The position numbers and the translations under genes were made by a program. A stretch of DNA of 64,000 nt. Source: Lachnospiraceae bacterium (GTDB lineage: Bacteria > Bacillota > Clostridia > Lachnospirales > Lachnospiraceae). The notes below the pieces were generated by a model that was not told the DNA's origin, made no database searches, and worked only from the letters and a program-made list of their open reading frames with translations. The number at the start of each line of letters is the position of its first letter. Position 1 is the first letter of the stretch. Positions 1 to 9,034 of this stretch are shown here, piece by piece. The stretch covers positions 62,001 through 126,000 of the forward strand of contig JAMPFQ010000005.1 in assembly GCA_023664345.1 (NCBI GenBank). Direction: 5' to 3'.

Positions 1-1
1 T

Positions 2-451
2 TATATGATCCGTTCCCTGCTGGAGGGGCTCTGCGCCAGGTGGGCTACGGAGCATATCACCCCGGAACAGATGGACGAGATGGAGGAAAACGTGTACCTG
101 GCGGAGTTCCACGCGAAGAAAGGGCACCTGGAGCAGCTGGCGGAGATGGACAACCGCTTTCATGATATTTTATACGAGGCCTGCGACAGTAAGATGCTGG
201 AGCACCAGCTGAAGGACTTCCACCAATATGTGCTGCGGGTCAGGAAGAAGACCCTTGCCAACGCCAACAGGGGACCAAAGTCCAACGAGGAGCACAGACG
301 GATCATGGAGGCGATCAAGGCAAAGGACGCGGACCTGGCGGAAGATCTGGCCCACCAGCATATGATAAACGCCTATGACAACATGGTGAAGAACGGCCTG
401 CATGAGGCTTATGAAGATATGAAAAAGGAGAATGTAAATGGACAAAATTAA
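2..451 (+). CDS. GntR-family regulator, FCD ligand-binding domain (5' truncated)
   Basis: Only the C-terminal effector domain is in the window; the reading frame is open to the left edge, so the DNA-binding winged helix lies upstream. The helical residues and the histidine pattern (FHDILYEAC, then [14 protein letters not shown], then AHQHMINAY) match FCD domains of FadR-type GntR regulators, which bind small carboxylates through a metal held by Asp/His. The last 14 bases overlap the isocitrate dehydrogenase start, so the two genes are translationally coupled. A role in controlling a TCA-type gene or a nearby organic-acid pathway is inference from that coupling. Confidence 0.85.
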   Translation, partial: YMIRSLLEGLCARWATEHITPEQMDEMEENVYLAEFHAKKGHLEQLAEMDNRFHDILYEACDSKMLEHQLKDFHQYVLRVRKKTLANANRGPKSNEEHRRIMEAIKAKDADLAEDLAHQHMINAYDNMVKNGLHEAYEDMKKENVNGQN

Positions 452-1649
452 AATGACAACCCCTCTTGTGGAAATGGACGGAGATGAGATGACCAGGATC
501 CTCTGGCAGATGATCAAGGACGAACTGCTGCTTCCCTACATAGACTTGAAGACGGAGTACTATGACCTGGGACTGGAGCACAGGAACGCCACGGACGATC
601 AGGTCACGGTAGATTCCGCAAACGCCACCCTGAAATACGGCGTTGCCGTAAAGTGCGCCACCATCACCCCTAACGGCGCCAGGATGAAAGAGTATGACTT
701 GAAAGAGATGTGGAAGAGCCCCAACGGTACCATCCGCGCCATCCTGGACGGCACGGTTTTTCGCGCCCCCATCCTGGTAAAGGGCATTGTCCCTTATGTA
801 AAGAACTGGACAAAGCCCATCACCATTGCCCGTCATGCCTATGGAGATGTGTATAAGAATACGGAGATCAAAGTTCCCGGCGCAGGCAAAGCGGAACTGG
901 TATTCACGGCGGCGGACGGCACGGAGACCAGGGAACTGATCCATGACTTTGACGGAGCGGGCATCCTTCAGGGCATCCACAATACGGAGAAGTCCATCTC
1001 CAGCTTTGCCAGGGCATGTTTTTCCTATGCCGTGGACACGAAGCAGGATCTGTGGTTCTCCACCAAGGACACCATCTCCAAAAAATACGACCATACGTTC
1101 AAGGATATCTTTCAGGACATTTATGACAGGGAGTTCAGAACGAAATTCGAGGAATTGGGCATCGAGTATTTCTACACCCTGATCGATGATGCAGTAGCCC
1201 GTGTGATCCGCTCGGAAGGCGGCTTTATCTGGGCCTGCAAGAATTATGACGGAGATGTCATGTCTGATATGGTGGCAACCGCATACGGAGACCTGTCCAT
1301 GATGACGTCCGTGCTGGTGTCCCCCAGCGGAGTCTATGAGTATGAAGCAGCTCACGGCACGGTACAGCGCCATTATTATAAGCACCTGAAAGGGGAGGAG
1401 ACCTCCACCAATTCCATCGCCACCATTTTCGCATGGACCGGGGCGCTGCGGAAGAGGGGAGAACTGGACGGGAATCAGGCTCTGCAGGATTTTGCGGACA
1501 AACTGGAAAAAGCCTGCGTCAAGACAGTGGAGGACGGCAAAATGACGAAGAGCCTTTCCCTGATCTCCACCTGCGAGAACCCGATGATCCTCAACAGCCT
1601 TGACTTCATCAAGGCGATCCGGGAGACGCTGGACAGCTTATTGCGCTAG
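438..1649 (+). CDS. icd: NADP-dependent isocitrate dehydrogenase
   Basis: Oxidatively decarboxylates isocitrate to 2-oxoglutarate with NADP+, in the cytosol, supplying carbon for glutamate and NADPH. The 403 residues align end to end with the eukaryote-like homodimeric IDH subfamily: start [19 protein letters not shown], the substrate-binding segment around [16 protein letters not shown], and the NADP-binding [11 protein letters not shown] near residue 300. The start ATG at 438 lies inside the upstream regulator's reading frame and follows AAAAAGGAGAATGTAA. The 3' end overlaps the convergent ABC-F gene by 12 bases, so any terminator must lie inside a coding region. Confidence 0.97.
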   Translation: MDKIKMTTPLVEMDGDEMTRILWQMIKDELLLPYIDLKTEYYDLGLEHRNATDDQVTVDSANATLKYGVAVKCATITPNGARMKEYDLKEMWKSPNGTIRAILDGTVFRAPILVKGIVPYVKNWTKPITIARHAYGDVYKNTEIKVPGAGKAELVFTAADGTETRELIHDFDGAGILQGIHNTEKSISSFARACFSYAVDTKQDLWFSTKDTISKKYDHTFKDIFQDIYDREFRTKFEELGIEYFYTLIDDAVARVIRSEGGFIWACKNYDGDVMSDMVATAYGDLSMMTSVLVSPSGVYEYEAAHGTVQRHYYKHLKGEETSTNSIATIFAWTGALRKRGELDGNQALQDFADKLEKACVKTVEDGKMTKSLSLISTCENPMILNSLDFIKAIRETLDSLLR

Positions 1650-3563
1650 AACTTCCCACTCCTCATACAGCCGTTCCAGTTCCACATGATTCTGCTCCAG
1701 TTCCGCCGCCAGTTCCTGCAGCCTTACGGACTGTGTGGCCACCACGGGATCGGACATTTCTTTCTCCAGTTCCGTATTGTGTGCTTCCAGGGTGGAAATC
1801 CTTTCCTCGCATTTCCGCAGGTCATTTTCTTTCTTGCGGATTCGCGCCTGTTCCTCTTTCTGGGCTTTCCAGTCCTGCTTTACCCCCGATCCCGCCTGCG
1901 CGGGAGAGGGGACTTGGGACGGATCTTTGAAAGAAGCGGCCTCCAGGGAAGCCATGACCGTGTCATGTTTCTCCAGATAGTAGTCATAATTTCCGATATA
2001 ATTGACAAAACCATGTGCTGCCAGGTCCAGGATCCGATGTGCCGTCTTGTTGATAAAATAGCGGTCGTGGGACACATACAGCACCGTGCCCTCATAACGG
2101 TTCAGGGCATCCTCCAGGATCTCTTTCGACAGGATATCCAGATGGTTGGTGGGCTCGTCCAGGATCAGGAAATTGGCGTTGCCAAGCATCAGCTTTGCCA
2201 GGGACACGCGCCCCCGCTCGCCGCCGCTTAAGTCGTCAATTTTTTTGAACACATCGTCGCCCGTGTAGAGGAACGCGGCCAGGGTGTTGCGGATCTCCGT
2301 GTTGGTGAGGGAGGGATATTCATCGGATATTTCCTCGAAAAGCGTTTTCTCGCCGTGGAGCACATGGTGCTCCTGATCATAGTAGCCGATCTCCACCCCG
2401 GCGCCCAGCCGGAATGCGCCGCTGTCAGCCGGGAGAAGCCGGTTCAGGATCTTCAGCAGGGTGGTCTTGCCCGTGCCGTTATCGCCGATGATCGCCACAT
2501 GCTCCCCTCGCTTTATCTCGAAATTTACATTCTTAAACAGTAGTTGGGAACCGAAAGACTTGCTTAAGCCCTCCACCGTCAGGACATCATTTCCGCTGGT
2601 GATCCTGGGCGTCAGCTTCAGCCGCATATCGGCGCGTGCCTCCGTGGGCTTTTCGATGACTTCGATCTTGTCCAGCATTTTTACACGGCTTTCCGCCCGT
2701 CTGATGGACTTTTCCCGGTTGAAGGAGCGCAGTTTCTCGATCACTTCCTCCTGGTGTCTGATCTCACGCTGCTGGTTCAGGTAAGCGTTCATGGCGGCGG
2801 TGCGCAGCTGTTCCTTTTTCACGGCATAATCGGAATAATTTCCCGTGAAAACAGTGGATTTCGTCTGATCGATCTCAATGATTTTGACTGCGATCCTGTC
2901 CAGAAAATAGCGGTCGTGGGAGACGATGATCACGGCGCCTTTATAGTTCATCAGATAAGACTCCAGCCAGGCGATGGAATTCATGTCCAGATGGTTGGTA
3001 GGCTCGTCCAGTATGATCAGGTCGGGCTTTTGCAGCAGAAGCTTGCCCAGCGCAACCCGCGTTTTCTGGCCGCCGGAGAGAGTGGAGACTGACTTGGAAA
3101 ATTCTTCCTCCGCAAATCCCAGTCCTTTCAGCACGCCCACAAGCTCGCTCTTATAAGCGTAGCCGTCCCCCATCTCAAACGCATGGGTCAGGTCGGCATA
3201 CTTCTTCATCAGCGCCTCCAGTTCGGCGCCTTCTTTGGACTGCATGGATATTTCACAGGCCCGTATCTGCTCTTCCAGGACGATCAGATCCTGTTTGACG
3301 CTGAGCAGCTCATCATAGATGGTATTTGTCGTGTCCACGGCGCCATTCTGGGCCAGGTAGCCCATGGTCCTGTCCTTAGAGAGTGCCACGAAGCCATCGT
3401 CAGCCTGTGTTTCTCCTATGATGATGCGCAGGAGAGTGGTCTTTCCGGCGCCGTTGATTCCTACGATGGCGGCCTTTTCATGATCTTCAATATGGAAACT
3501 GATGTGTTCCAGCACCTTTTTTTCGCTGAAAGCCTTGCAGATATTCTGACAGGAAAGTATCAT
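1638..3563 (-). CDS. ABC-F family ATPase (ribosome-associated type)
   Basis: A 641-residue protein with two ABC cassettes and no membrane segments. The first has Walker [10 protein letters not shown] (residues 35-43), signature LSGGQ and DEPTNHLD. The second has Walker [10 protein letters not shown], signature LSGGE and DEPTNHLD. The linker between them (about 240-310) is charged and helical, and the C-terminal tail (from about 560) is a predicted coiled coil. This is the ABC-F layout. Family members bind the ribosomal E site, rescuing stalled ribosomes or giving antibiotic resistance. Sequence resembles the Firmicute YdiF/Uup-like branch; a resistance role cannot be read from sequence. It is transcribed divergently from rex. 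Confidence 0.93.
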   Translation of the reverse strand: MILSCQNICKAFSEKKVLEHISFHIEDHEKAAIVGINGAGKTTLLRIIIGETQADDGFVALSKDRTMGYLAQNGAVDTTNTIYDELLSVKQDLIVLEEQIRACEISMQSKEGAELEALMKKYADLTHAFEMGDGYAYKSELVGVLKGLGFAEEEFSKSVSTLSGGQKTRVALGKLLLQKPDLIILDEPTNHLDMNSIAWLESYLMNYKGAVIIVSHDRYFLDRIAVKIIEIDQTKSTVFTGNYSDYAVKKEQLRTAAMNAYLNQQREIRHQEEVIEKLRSFNREKSIRRAESRVKMLDKIEVIEKPTEARADMRLKLTPRITSGNDVLTVEGLSKSFGSQLLFKNVNFEIKRGEHVAIIGDNGTGKTTLLKILNRLLPADSGAFRLGAGVEIGYYDQEHHVLHGEKTLFEEISDEYPSLTNTEIRNTLAAFLYTGDDVFKKIDDLSGGERGRVSLAKLMLGNANFLILDEPTNHLDILSKEILEDALNRYEGTVLYVSHDRYFINKTAHRILDLAAHGFVNYIGNYDYYLEKHDTVMASLEAASFKDPSQVPSPAQAGSGVKQDWKAQKEEQARIRKKENDLRKCEERISTLEAHNTELEKEMSDPVVATQSVRLQELAAELEQNHVELERLYEEWEVLAQ

Positions 3564-3603
3564 TTTTATAGTCCTCTTTATCTTTCAATACAATAATATG
3601 TTT

Positions 3604-3632
3604 AGTGTACTTTATTTAAAATATCCTGTCAA
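3604..3632 (-). promoter_or_regulatory. Predicted sigma-A promoter of the ABC-F gene
   Basis: On the minus strand TTGACA (3632-3627), a 17-base spacer and TACACT (3609-3604). The predicted transcript would have a leader of about 35 bases before the ATG at 3563. Confidence 0.6.
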
Positions 3633-3636
3633 TTCA

Positions 3637-3665
3637 TTGACATACTTTTAACACAGTGATATCAT
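3637..3665 (+). promoter_or_regulatory. Predicted sigma-A promoter of rex
   Basis: TTGACA (3637-3642), 17-base spacer, TATCAT (3660-3665). Its -35 hexamer and that of the divergent promoter form one perfect palindrome, TGTCAATTCATTGACA (3627-3642), so the two RNA polymerases would compete for the same short site. The palindrome could also be a regulator site; it only loosely resembles Rex operators. Confidence 0.6.
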
Positions 3666-3737
3666 TATCAGTGATAGGTTTCTGATCTGTTTTGCAGGCA
3701 TAACAGCCTGCATGTTACGATTTTGGAGGTAATTCTC

Positions 3738-4385
3738 TTGGAAGAAAAAGAAATATCACAGGCGGTCATCGGTCGTCTGCCCAGATACTTTCGGTATCTG
3801 GGGGAATTAAAAGACGAGGGGATCGAGCGCATATCGTCCCAGGATCTCAGCGAGCTGATGAAGGTGACCGCATCGCAGATACGGCAGGATTTTAATAATT
3901 TTGGAGGATTTGGACAGCAGGGATACGGATACAACGTAGAATACTTATACAATGAGATCGGGAAGATCCTGGGATTGAACCGCAGGCACAATTTTATCAT
4001 CGTGGGCGCGGGACATCTGGGCCAGGCGTTGGGAAATTATATCAATTTTGAGAGAAGGGGCTTTATCTTTAAGGGTATCTTTGACGTGGATCCCCAGCTT
4101 GCGGGAAAGGAAGTGCGGGGCGTCAGGGTCATGCCCATGGAAAAGCTGGAGCAGTTCATACAGGACAATGATATCGACATCGCCGTGCTGACCATCCCCA
4201 AGGCGGGAGCTGTGGATGTGGCTGAGAAATTAGTGAAGAACGGCGTCCGCGCTATCTGGAATTTCGCCCATGTGGATCTCAACGTGCCGGAGGGAATCCA
4301 GGTGGAGAACGTCCATCTTTCCGACAGCCTGATGAAGCTTTCCTATAACATCAGCCGTTACATGAAAGAGCGGGGAGAGGCCTGA
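3738..4385 (+). CDS. rex: Redox-sensing transcriptional repressor Rex
   Basis: Dimeric repressor that reads the NADH/NAD+ ratio and controls fermentation and electron-transfer genes. The N-terminal winged helix contains the conserved RLPRYFRYLGEL and ITASQIRQDF-like (VTASQIRQDFNNFGGFGQQGYGY) segments; the Rossmann domain has the IVGAGHLGQALGNY nucleotide-binding loop near residue 85; the C-terminal helix is swapped in dimers. I chose the TTG start at 3738 because GGAGG at 3725-3729 lies 8 bases before it, giving a 215-residue protein; an in-frame TTG at 3723 overlaps that ribosome binding site. In a clostridial fermenter, likely targets include NADH-oxidising pathways. Confidence 0.96.
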   Translation: MEEKEISQAVIGRLPRYFRYLGELKDEGIERISSQDLSELMKVTASQIRQDFNNFGGFGQQGYGYNVEYLYNEIGKILGLNRRHNFIIVGAGHLGQALGNYINFERRGFIFKGIFDVDPQLAGKEVRGVRVMPMEKLEQFIQDNDIDIAVLTIPKAGAVDVAEKLVKNGVRAIWNFAHVDLNVPEGIQVENVHLSDSLMKLSYNISRYMKERGEA

Positions 4386-4397
4386 CAGGAGGTATCT

Positions 4398-5072
4398 ATG
4401 AAGCGTAACATGGATAAGGAAAAAAAGGAACTTTTTACAGCGGCGCTTCAGGGGAAGAACATACCGATACTGACGCTGGACAATAAGTGGTATCGCCTGC
4501 TGGACGAGGAGGAGCGGAAAGCGGTCAGCGAGATTGAGGATGAGATGAACGCCCTGTTAAAACGTCAGGGCAGGCTGAACACGGAGAAAAAAGAGATCAA
4601 GAAGCTGAAGAAAAAGCTTATGGGCGAGATCGTTACCATGGTGGATGCCGCCGGAGACCATCCTACCAGCGCTCAGACGAAGAAGATCGAGCAGCATAAA
4701 CAAAAGATAGAGGAGAGCAATGAAAAGCTGGAGGAATATGAGGATGAACTGCTGGATCTTCCCAAGCAGATCGACCGGTTGAACATCCAGCTGATGCTTG
4801 CCACCATGGAATTCTGTTATGAGGATATGCAGGAAAATACGGAGCGGATCCAGGAGATTGCCGACTGGGTGACGAAGATCCGCATCGAACTGAAAAAGCG
4901 CCTGATCAAAAAGCAGGAGATGGAGCAGAAAAATCATGCCATCTATTCTTATATGAACGATCTTTTCGGGGCGGACGTCATGGACATGTTCGATCTGGAA
5001 TACGATCCTGAGGTTCAGCACCCCGTGATGCCGGGATCCGGCGCTTCGGAGAAGCAGGAGCCAAAAGCATGA
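4398..5072 (+). CDS. Conserved coiled-coil protein, function unknown
   Basis: A 224-residue soluble protein with no signal peptide or membrane segment. Residues 40-170 are almost all charged helix with heptad spacing, predicted to form a long coiled coil, broken by a GDHPTSA linker near residue 90. The C-terminal 35 residues are acidic and Pro/Gly-rich. The gene starts 13 bases after rex with AGGAGG at 4387-4392, so it is probably co-transcribed with rex. I do not recognise a named family. Confidence 0.8.
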   Translation: MKRNMDKEKKELFTAALQGKNIPILTLDNKWYRLLDEEERKAVSEIEDEMNALLKRQGRLNTEKKEIKKLKKKLMGEIVTMVDAAGDHPTSAQTKKIEQHKQKIEESNEKLEEYEDELLDLPKQIDRLNIQLMLATMEFCYEDMQENTERIQEIADWVTKIRIELKKRLIKKQEMEQKNHAIYSYMNDLFGADVMDMFDLEYDPEVQHPVMPGSGASEKQEPKA

Positions 5073-5112
5073 CAGGCTGCGGCAGGCCCGCCACCGCAGG
5101 GCCATAAACTGC

Positions 5113-5141
5113 TTGACAGCATCGGTGAGGAAGAGTAGAAT
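5113..5141 (+). promoter_or_regulatory. Predicted sigma-A promoter of the zinc-ribbon operon
   Basis: TTGACA (5113-5118), 17-base spacer, TAGAAT (5136-5141); near-consensus. It reads toward the gene at 5174 and would give a leader of about 27 bases carrying the GAGGAG ribosome binding site. Confidence 0.65.
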
Positions 5142-5173
5142 TAATCCATAAAACGACAGAGGAGTAACGAATC

Positions 5174-6898
5174 ATGAATTGTCCTAAATGTAACGCAGTC
5201 ATTTCAGATAACAGTAAGTTCTGTACGCATTGCGGCGCAAGGATAGAAAAGCCGGTGGAAAGTGCGCCGGAAGCAAAATCTGCTGCAGTATGCATAAAGT
5301 GCGGCGCCCCGTTGAAGCCGGGCGCAAAGTTCTGTGCAAAATGCGGAACAGCCCAGAGCGTGCAGCCTGTACAGAGCAGCGTGCAGCAGCCTGTACCACA
5401 GCCGGCCCAGAGCAGCGTGCAGCAGCTCGCGGCGCAGTCGGCCCAGAGCAGCGTGCAGCAGCCCGCGGCGCAGTCGGCCCAGAGCAGCGTGCAGCAGCCC
5501 GTACCACAGTCGGCCCAGAGCAGCGTGCAGCAGCCCGTACCACAGCCGGCCCAGAGCAGCGTGCAGCAGCCCGTACCACAGTCGGCCCAGAGCAGCGTGC
5601 AGCAGCCCGTACCACAGCCGGCCCAGAGCAGCATGACACAGTCGGTGCAGCCCGTACAGCAGCCCACAGTCAAACAGCCTCAGGACAATATGGCCGCCCA
5701 ACAGCAGAAGCCTGCAAAAAAGAGCAAAATGCCGTTCGTGCTCATCACGGTCCTGGTTCTGATCATAGCGTTTGTGGTGGGCGGTTATTTTGTGCTGGTC
5801 AAGGTTTTCGACGTGAATCCGATCGCCATGATCATGGGCAGTGCGGAGGAAGACGGGGACGAGAGCAAAGAAGATACAGAGGAGAGCGGGGACGGGAAAG
5901 AAGGGACGGAAAGTTCCCTCTCCCAGGAGGCTTCGCAGGGACAGGAAATCGAGGAGAAAAAGGGCGATCCGGCACTGCTGAACGCTCTTGATGCCCAGGC
6001 CGAAGCCGCAAGACAGGCTCTGGATGCAATGGCATATCTGGATGCCACGGAACAGAGTAAGGATCTTATTTATCAGTATGTGACGATAGGCGAGGAAAAT
6101 CATCTGACCGAAGAAGCGGGAGAGAAGATCGCGTATGTTTTTGATATTGCGTCAAAGGCGACGATCGGATCCTGCAGCGGGATAGAGAACCAGGGACTCG
6201 GAAGCGCGGGATACCAGCAGGTGACCAGTATGCTTGATATCGTATTTGAACTGGAAACATTCCTGAACGAAAAGGGATATACGGTTGACAGTTCCGAGAT
6301 CACGGAATACAGCGATGGGCTCATACAGCGAGTGAAAGACAGGTTCATCAGCCAGATCAATGAGATCACGGAAAGGGAACAGTGGTCCAGGGATGAAGCG
6401 TGGACATATGCGGAACAGGCATATTCCATACAGAAAGACGGGAAAACGCTGCTGTTCGATCCGGAGGATCTTGACGACCCTCTGCGCCTCAGGTATGTAT
6501 ACTGCCTCGCGTGGATCACAAGGAAAAGATGTGAGAACGGCGTGGCGGACGGTTCCATGACAAATGAACAGGCGTTTGACTCCGCTGTCGCGGTATTGCC
6601 GGAAACGGATTATAATCTGTTGGTGCTCCAGGATGCTATCGCATACGGAAGTGCGGCGGGGAAAGATGTAACTCCGTACCAGAATGCATACAATGCGATC
6701 GTTGCGTATCTGAAAGCGGGGCAGAATCTGTCCATCGTGAACACAGGCGAAAATTCCGCTACCACTGCGGACATACGTAAGTTCTGGTATTTTAACGACC
6801 TTGACGGGGCGGACGCGTATAAGGTCGATATCAAGAATGGAACAACTCAGGCGACAAGGGACTGGATCAGGAATAACATTCCTTCCTACATAAATTAA
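5174..6898 (+). CDS. Membrane-anchored double zinc-ribbon protein with Gln/Pro repeats
   Basis: 574 residues. Two zinc ribbons at the N-terminus (CPKC...CTHC, residues 3-20, and CIKC...CAKC, 40-57) are followed by seven 12-residue repeats of the QSSVQQPVPQSA type (67-150), a basic patch, one transmembrane helix (about 187-210), an acidic linker and a 300-residue helical domain of unknown function. The single helix and basic residues on the N-terminal side predict a cytoplasmic zinc-ribbon/repeat head and an extracellular C-terminal domain. Zinc ribbons of this type are widespread on clostridial membrane proteins but their partners are not established. First gene of a four-gene operon to 11107. 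Confidence 0.85.
   Translation: MNCPKCNAVISDNSKFCTHCGARIEKPVESAPEAKSAAVCIKCGAPLKPGAKFCAKCGTAQSVQPVQSSVQQPVPQPAQSSVQQLAAQSAQSSVQQPAAQSAQSSVQQPVPQSAQSSVQQPVPQPAQSSVQQPVPQSAQSSVQQPVPQPAQSSMTQSVQPVQQPTVKQPQDNMAAQQQKPAKKSKMPFVLITVLVLIIAFVVGGYFVLVKVFDVNPIAMIMGSAEEDGDESKEDTEESGDGKEGTESSLSQEASQGQEIEEKKGDPALLNALDAQAEAARQALDAMAYLDATEQSKDLIYQYVTIGEENHLTEEAGEKIAYVFDIASKATIGSCSGIENQGLGSAGYQQVTSMLDIVFELETFLNEKGYTVDSSEITEYSDGLIQRVKDRFISQINEITEREQWSRDEAWTYAEQAYSIQKDGKTLLFDPEDLDDPLRLRYVYCLAWITRKRCENGVADGSMTNEQAFDSAVAVLPETDYNLLVLQDAIAYGSAAGKDVTPYQNAYNAIVAYLKAGQNLSIVNTGENSATTADIRKFWYFNDLDGADAYKVDIKNGTTQATRDWIRNNIPSYIN
5372..5623 (+). repeat. Seven tandem 36-bp in-frame repeats
   Basis: Seven contiguous 36-base units encoding a 12-residue Gln/Ser/Pro/Val repeat, followed by a partial unit. 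Units 4-7 are almost identical and differ mainly in a TCG/CCG (Ser/Pro) alternation, so copy number probably changes by slippage or recombination. No spacers, so this is not a CRISPR. Confidence 0.9.
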
Positions 6899-6901
6899 CA
6901 G

Positions 6902-8032
6902 ATGAAAAGACAAACAATCATAAAGATCATTACGGGACTGATCGTTTTCACGGCTGTGCTGGCCGTGGCGCTGGCATTGGCCGGGAGAGCGCCCGAAAGA
7001 GATATCCCGGAGAGCGGGGAGCCTGCCACATCGGAGCCTGTGGCATGGTCGCCTGAGGCGGAGGAAGCCATGCCGGGCAGTACAGAGGAGCCTGAGGCGG
7101 AAGAAATCGTTTATCCGGCTCCCGAGTATGATTTTAAGACAGATGAGATAGTGGTGGAGATTCCGGGGCTGGAAGAGGAATATACGATCGCTCTCGTCAA
7201 CGATCTGCATATGATCACAGATCACAGATCGGGAGACGTGATCGAAGACAACCTGCCGGTGGTGAAAAACAGGTATGAAACGCTTTCCGTGACAGAGGAA
7301 GGGATCCATGGGGAGGAACTGTGGCCGCAGGTCATTAAATACCTCAATTATCATGAGTTTGACGCTGTCATTTTTGCAGGCGACATTTTGGATTATTGCA
7401 GCAATTCGAACATACTTGCCTTAAAGTCAGGGCTGAGCGAACTGAAATATCCCGCAGACAGGATGATGTATATACGGTCCGATCATGATTATGGCGGATG
7501 GTATGGCGGGAGCGGATTTACGGACGCGGACGGTTTTACGCTCCAGAGTTTCGTGCTGGACGCGGATGATACGGAAAAGGTGATCGAGTTTGAGGAATTC
7601 CTGATCGTGGGCATCAATCGGTCTTACCGGACCCTTTCCGAGGAAGATTATGAGATGATCGCCGAAAAACTGGACAGGGGGAAACCTGTCCTGATCGCGT
7701 CCCATGTGCCTTTTTACTCGGAGGTTGATGATTCGCTGGCAGCATTATCCATGGAAGTGAGGAACAGGATATATTATTGGAGTGAGGACGGCGAGCTTTA
7801 TGTGCCTGAGGGAGGAACACGGGCGCTGATCGACAGGATGTACGACGAAGATTCCAATGTGGTGCAGATCGTTGCCGCGCATATGCATGCTTTCTGGGAT
7901 GGATATGTGACGGACAGGCTGAAAGAGCATATATTCGCGCCCACATTTCAGGGAAATATAGGGATCATACATATCACGGGAGGAGAGAGCGAGCAAAATG
8001 AAAGCAGGGAAGAAACAGAGAAAATGGATTGA
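6902..8032 (+). CDS. Secreted or membrane-anchored calcineurin-like metallophosphoesterase
   Basis: 376 residues with an N-terminal hydrophobic segment (about 8-28) lacking a lipobox, then a Pro/Glu-rich spacer and a phosphoesterase fold from about residue 95. Metal-site motifs are visible in order: NDLHM, FAGDILDY, SDHDYG, ASHVPF and AAHMHAF. The usual GNHD motif reads SDHD here, so the metal-bridging Asn is replaced by Asp, which may alter metal choice or activity. The gene starts 3 bases after the preceding stop with no strong ribosome binding site, suggesting translational coupling. Substrate unknown. It acts outside the membrane if the hydrophobic segment is a signal anchor. Confidence 0.8.
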   Translation: MKRQTIIKIITGLIVFTAVLAVALALAGRAPERDIPESGEPATSEPVAWSPEAEEAMPGSTEEPEAEEIVYPAPEYDFKTDEIVVEIPGLEEEYTIALVNDLHMITDHRSGDVIEDNLPVVKNRYETLSVTEEGIHGEELWPQVIKYLNYHEFDAVIFAGDILDYCSNSNILALKSGLSELKYPADRMMYIRSDHDYGGWYGGSGFTDADGFTLQSFVLDADDTEKVIEFEEFLIVGINRSYRTLSEEDYEMIAEKLDRGKPVLIASHVPFYSEVDDSLAALSMEVRNRIYYWSEDGELYVPEGGTRALIDRMYDEDSNVVQIVAAHMHAFWDGYVTDRLKEHIFAPTFQGNIGIIHITGGESEQNESREETEKMD

Positions 8033-9020
8033 GAGGATGCTGGCGTTCTTATTGGCGGCAGTGTTCTGTGCTGCTTCCGCACTGACGGTATATGCCGAGG
8101 GGGAAGAGGAAGAGCGGGAAAAGGCGAAACCGGGCGATCTGTATCTGTATGGCGCGTCCAATGCGCATCGGGAGGGATTTAACGTACCTACTCAGGTGTA
8201 CAGTGTGAACGGGGAATATTTCATTGCGGACGCTTATAACCATCAGATCCTCTACACGAACAATTATTACAATGCCCCCGGGGACTGGCAGCTTATGGGC
8301 GACAAGCTTTACAGGCCGCATGCGATCGCTTCGGACGGAACGATATATGTGGTGGTCGATACGGACAACAACAGGATAGTCACCTACGCAAAGACGGAAG
8401 CGGGATTCCAGGTTATCGAGTGCTTCGACAATGTGGGCGAAAGACCCCATTACATAGAGTATGACGCGAAGACCAAGCAGTTTTATGTGTGGAGTTCCAT
8501 GACGGGGACCATGTATATTTACAAGAGAGCGGCCAACGGTCTGACGCTGACGCTGAAGAAGACGGCTTACATCAAAGACCTGGATGGATGCTATACAAGG
8601 TCCTTTACGATCGACGGCAACAGGATCTACCTGCCGAGCATGGGAAGAAACGCCATCTATGTCGTGAACAAAAGCAATTTCAAGGTGATCGCGGTATATC
8701 CCGTGTCCGCGGAACTGGGCGGGATGGTGCAGGTGCGCCACGAGCAGAATTACTATTATCTTGTGACATCTACGGACGCCGCAGGCGATCAGAGCAAGGC
8801 AACGATAGTCAGAAGCAGTTCCCTTTCAGGCTTTGTGGAGGGGAGTTATGAGGATATCAGGGGCAAATTTCCGGAACTTGACGGGATACCGTATTATATC
8901 ACTCATCTGGAGGACGGCCATTATTATACGCCGGTGATCGTAGGACAGACATTGCCGTATATCTGTCGCTTTGACATAATCAATGATGAGATCACAAATG
9001 TGGTCAATATAAAATTCTGA
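7998..9020 (+). CDS. Secreted beta-propeller-like (NHL-type) protein
   Basis: 340 residues with a signal peptide (basic start, hydrophobic 14-30, AxA-like cleavage near VYAEG). The mature part is a series of short beta repeats with motifs such as YFIADAYNHQILY, IYVVVDTDNNRIVTY and IYLPSMGRNAIYVV, the pattern of NHL/six-bladed propellers. No catalytic residues can be assigned; such propellers usually bind proteins or sugars. Its first 35 bases overlap the phosphoesterase gene, with GGGAGGAGAG before the start, so the two are coupled and may act together at the cell surface. Confidence 0.8.
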   Translation: MKAGKKQRKWIERMLAFLLAAVFCAASALTVYAEGEEEEREKAKPGDLYLYGASNAHREGFNVPTQVYSVNGEYFIADAYNHQILYTNNYYNAPGDWQLMGDKLYRPHAIASDGTIYVVVDTDNNRIVTYAKTEAGFQVIECFDNVGERPHYIEYDAKTKQFYVWSSMTGTMYIYKRAANGLTLTLKKTAYIKDLDGCYTRSFTIDGNRIYLPSMGRNAIYVVNKSNFKVIAVYPVSAELGGMVQVRHEQNYYYLVTSTDAAGDQSKATIVRSSSLSGFVEGSYEDIRGKFPELDGIPYYITHLEDGHYYTPVIVGQTLPYICRFDIINDEITNVVNIKF

Positions 9021-9034
9021 CAGGAAGAAACACG

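Noticed and set aside
315..1385. Minus-strand ORF of 356 codons opposite icd
   Set aside because: Shadow of a strongly conserved gene in GC-rich third-position DNA; no ribosome binding site and no recognisable protein sequence.
3627..3642. Rex autoregulatory operator
   Set aside because: The palindrome TGTCAATTCATTGACA matches the two -35 boxes exactly and only weakly resembles a TTGTTAA/TTAACAA-type Rex site, so it is noted as promoter sequence only.
5372..5623. CRISPR array
   Set aside because: The 36-base repeats are contiguous with no spacers and stay in frame of a coding gene.
5204..6103. Long minus-strand ORF of 299 codons opposite the Gln/Pro repeat gene
   Set aside because: It mirrors the 36-bp repeats of the real gene, has Leu/Arg/Gly-rich composition and no ribosome binding site.
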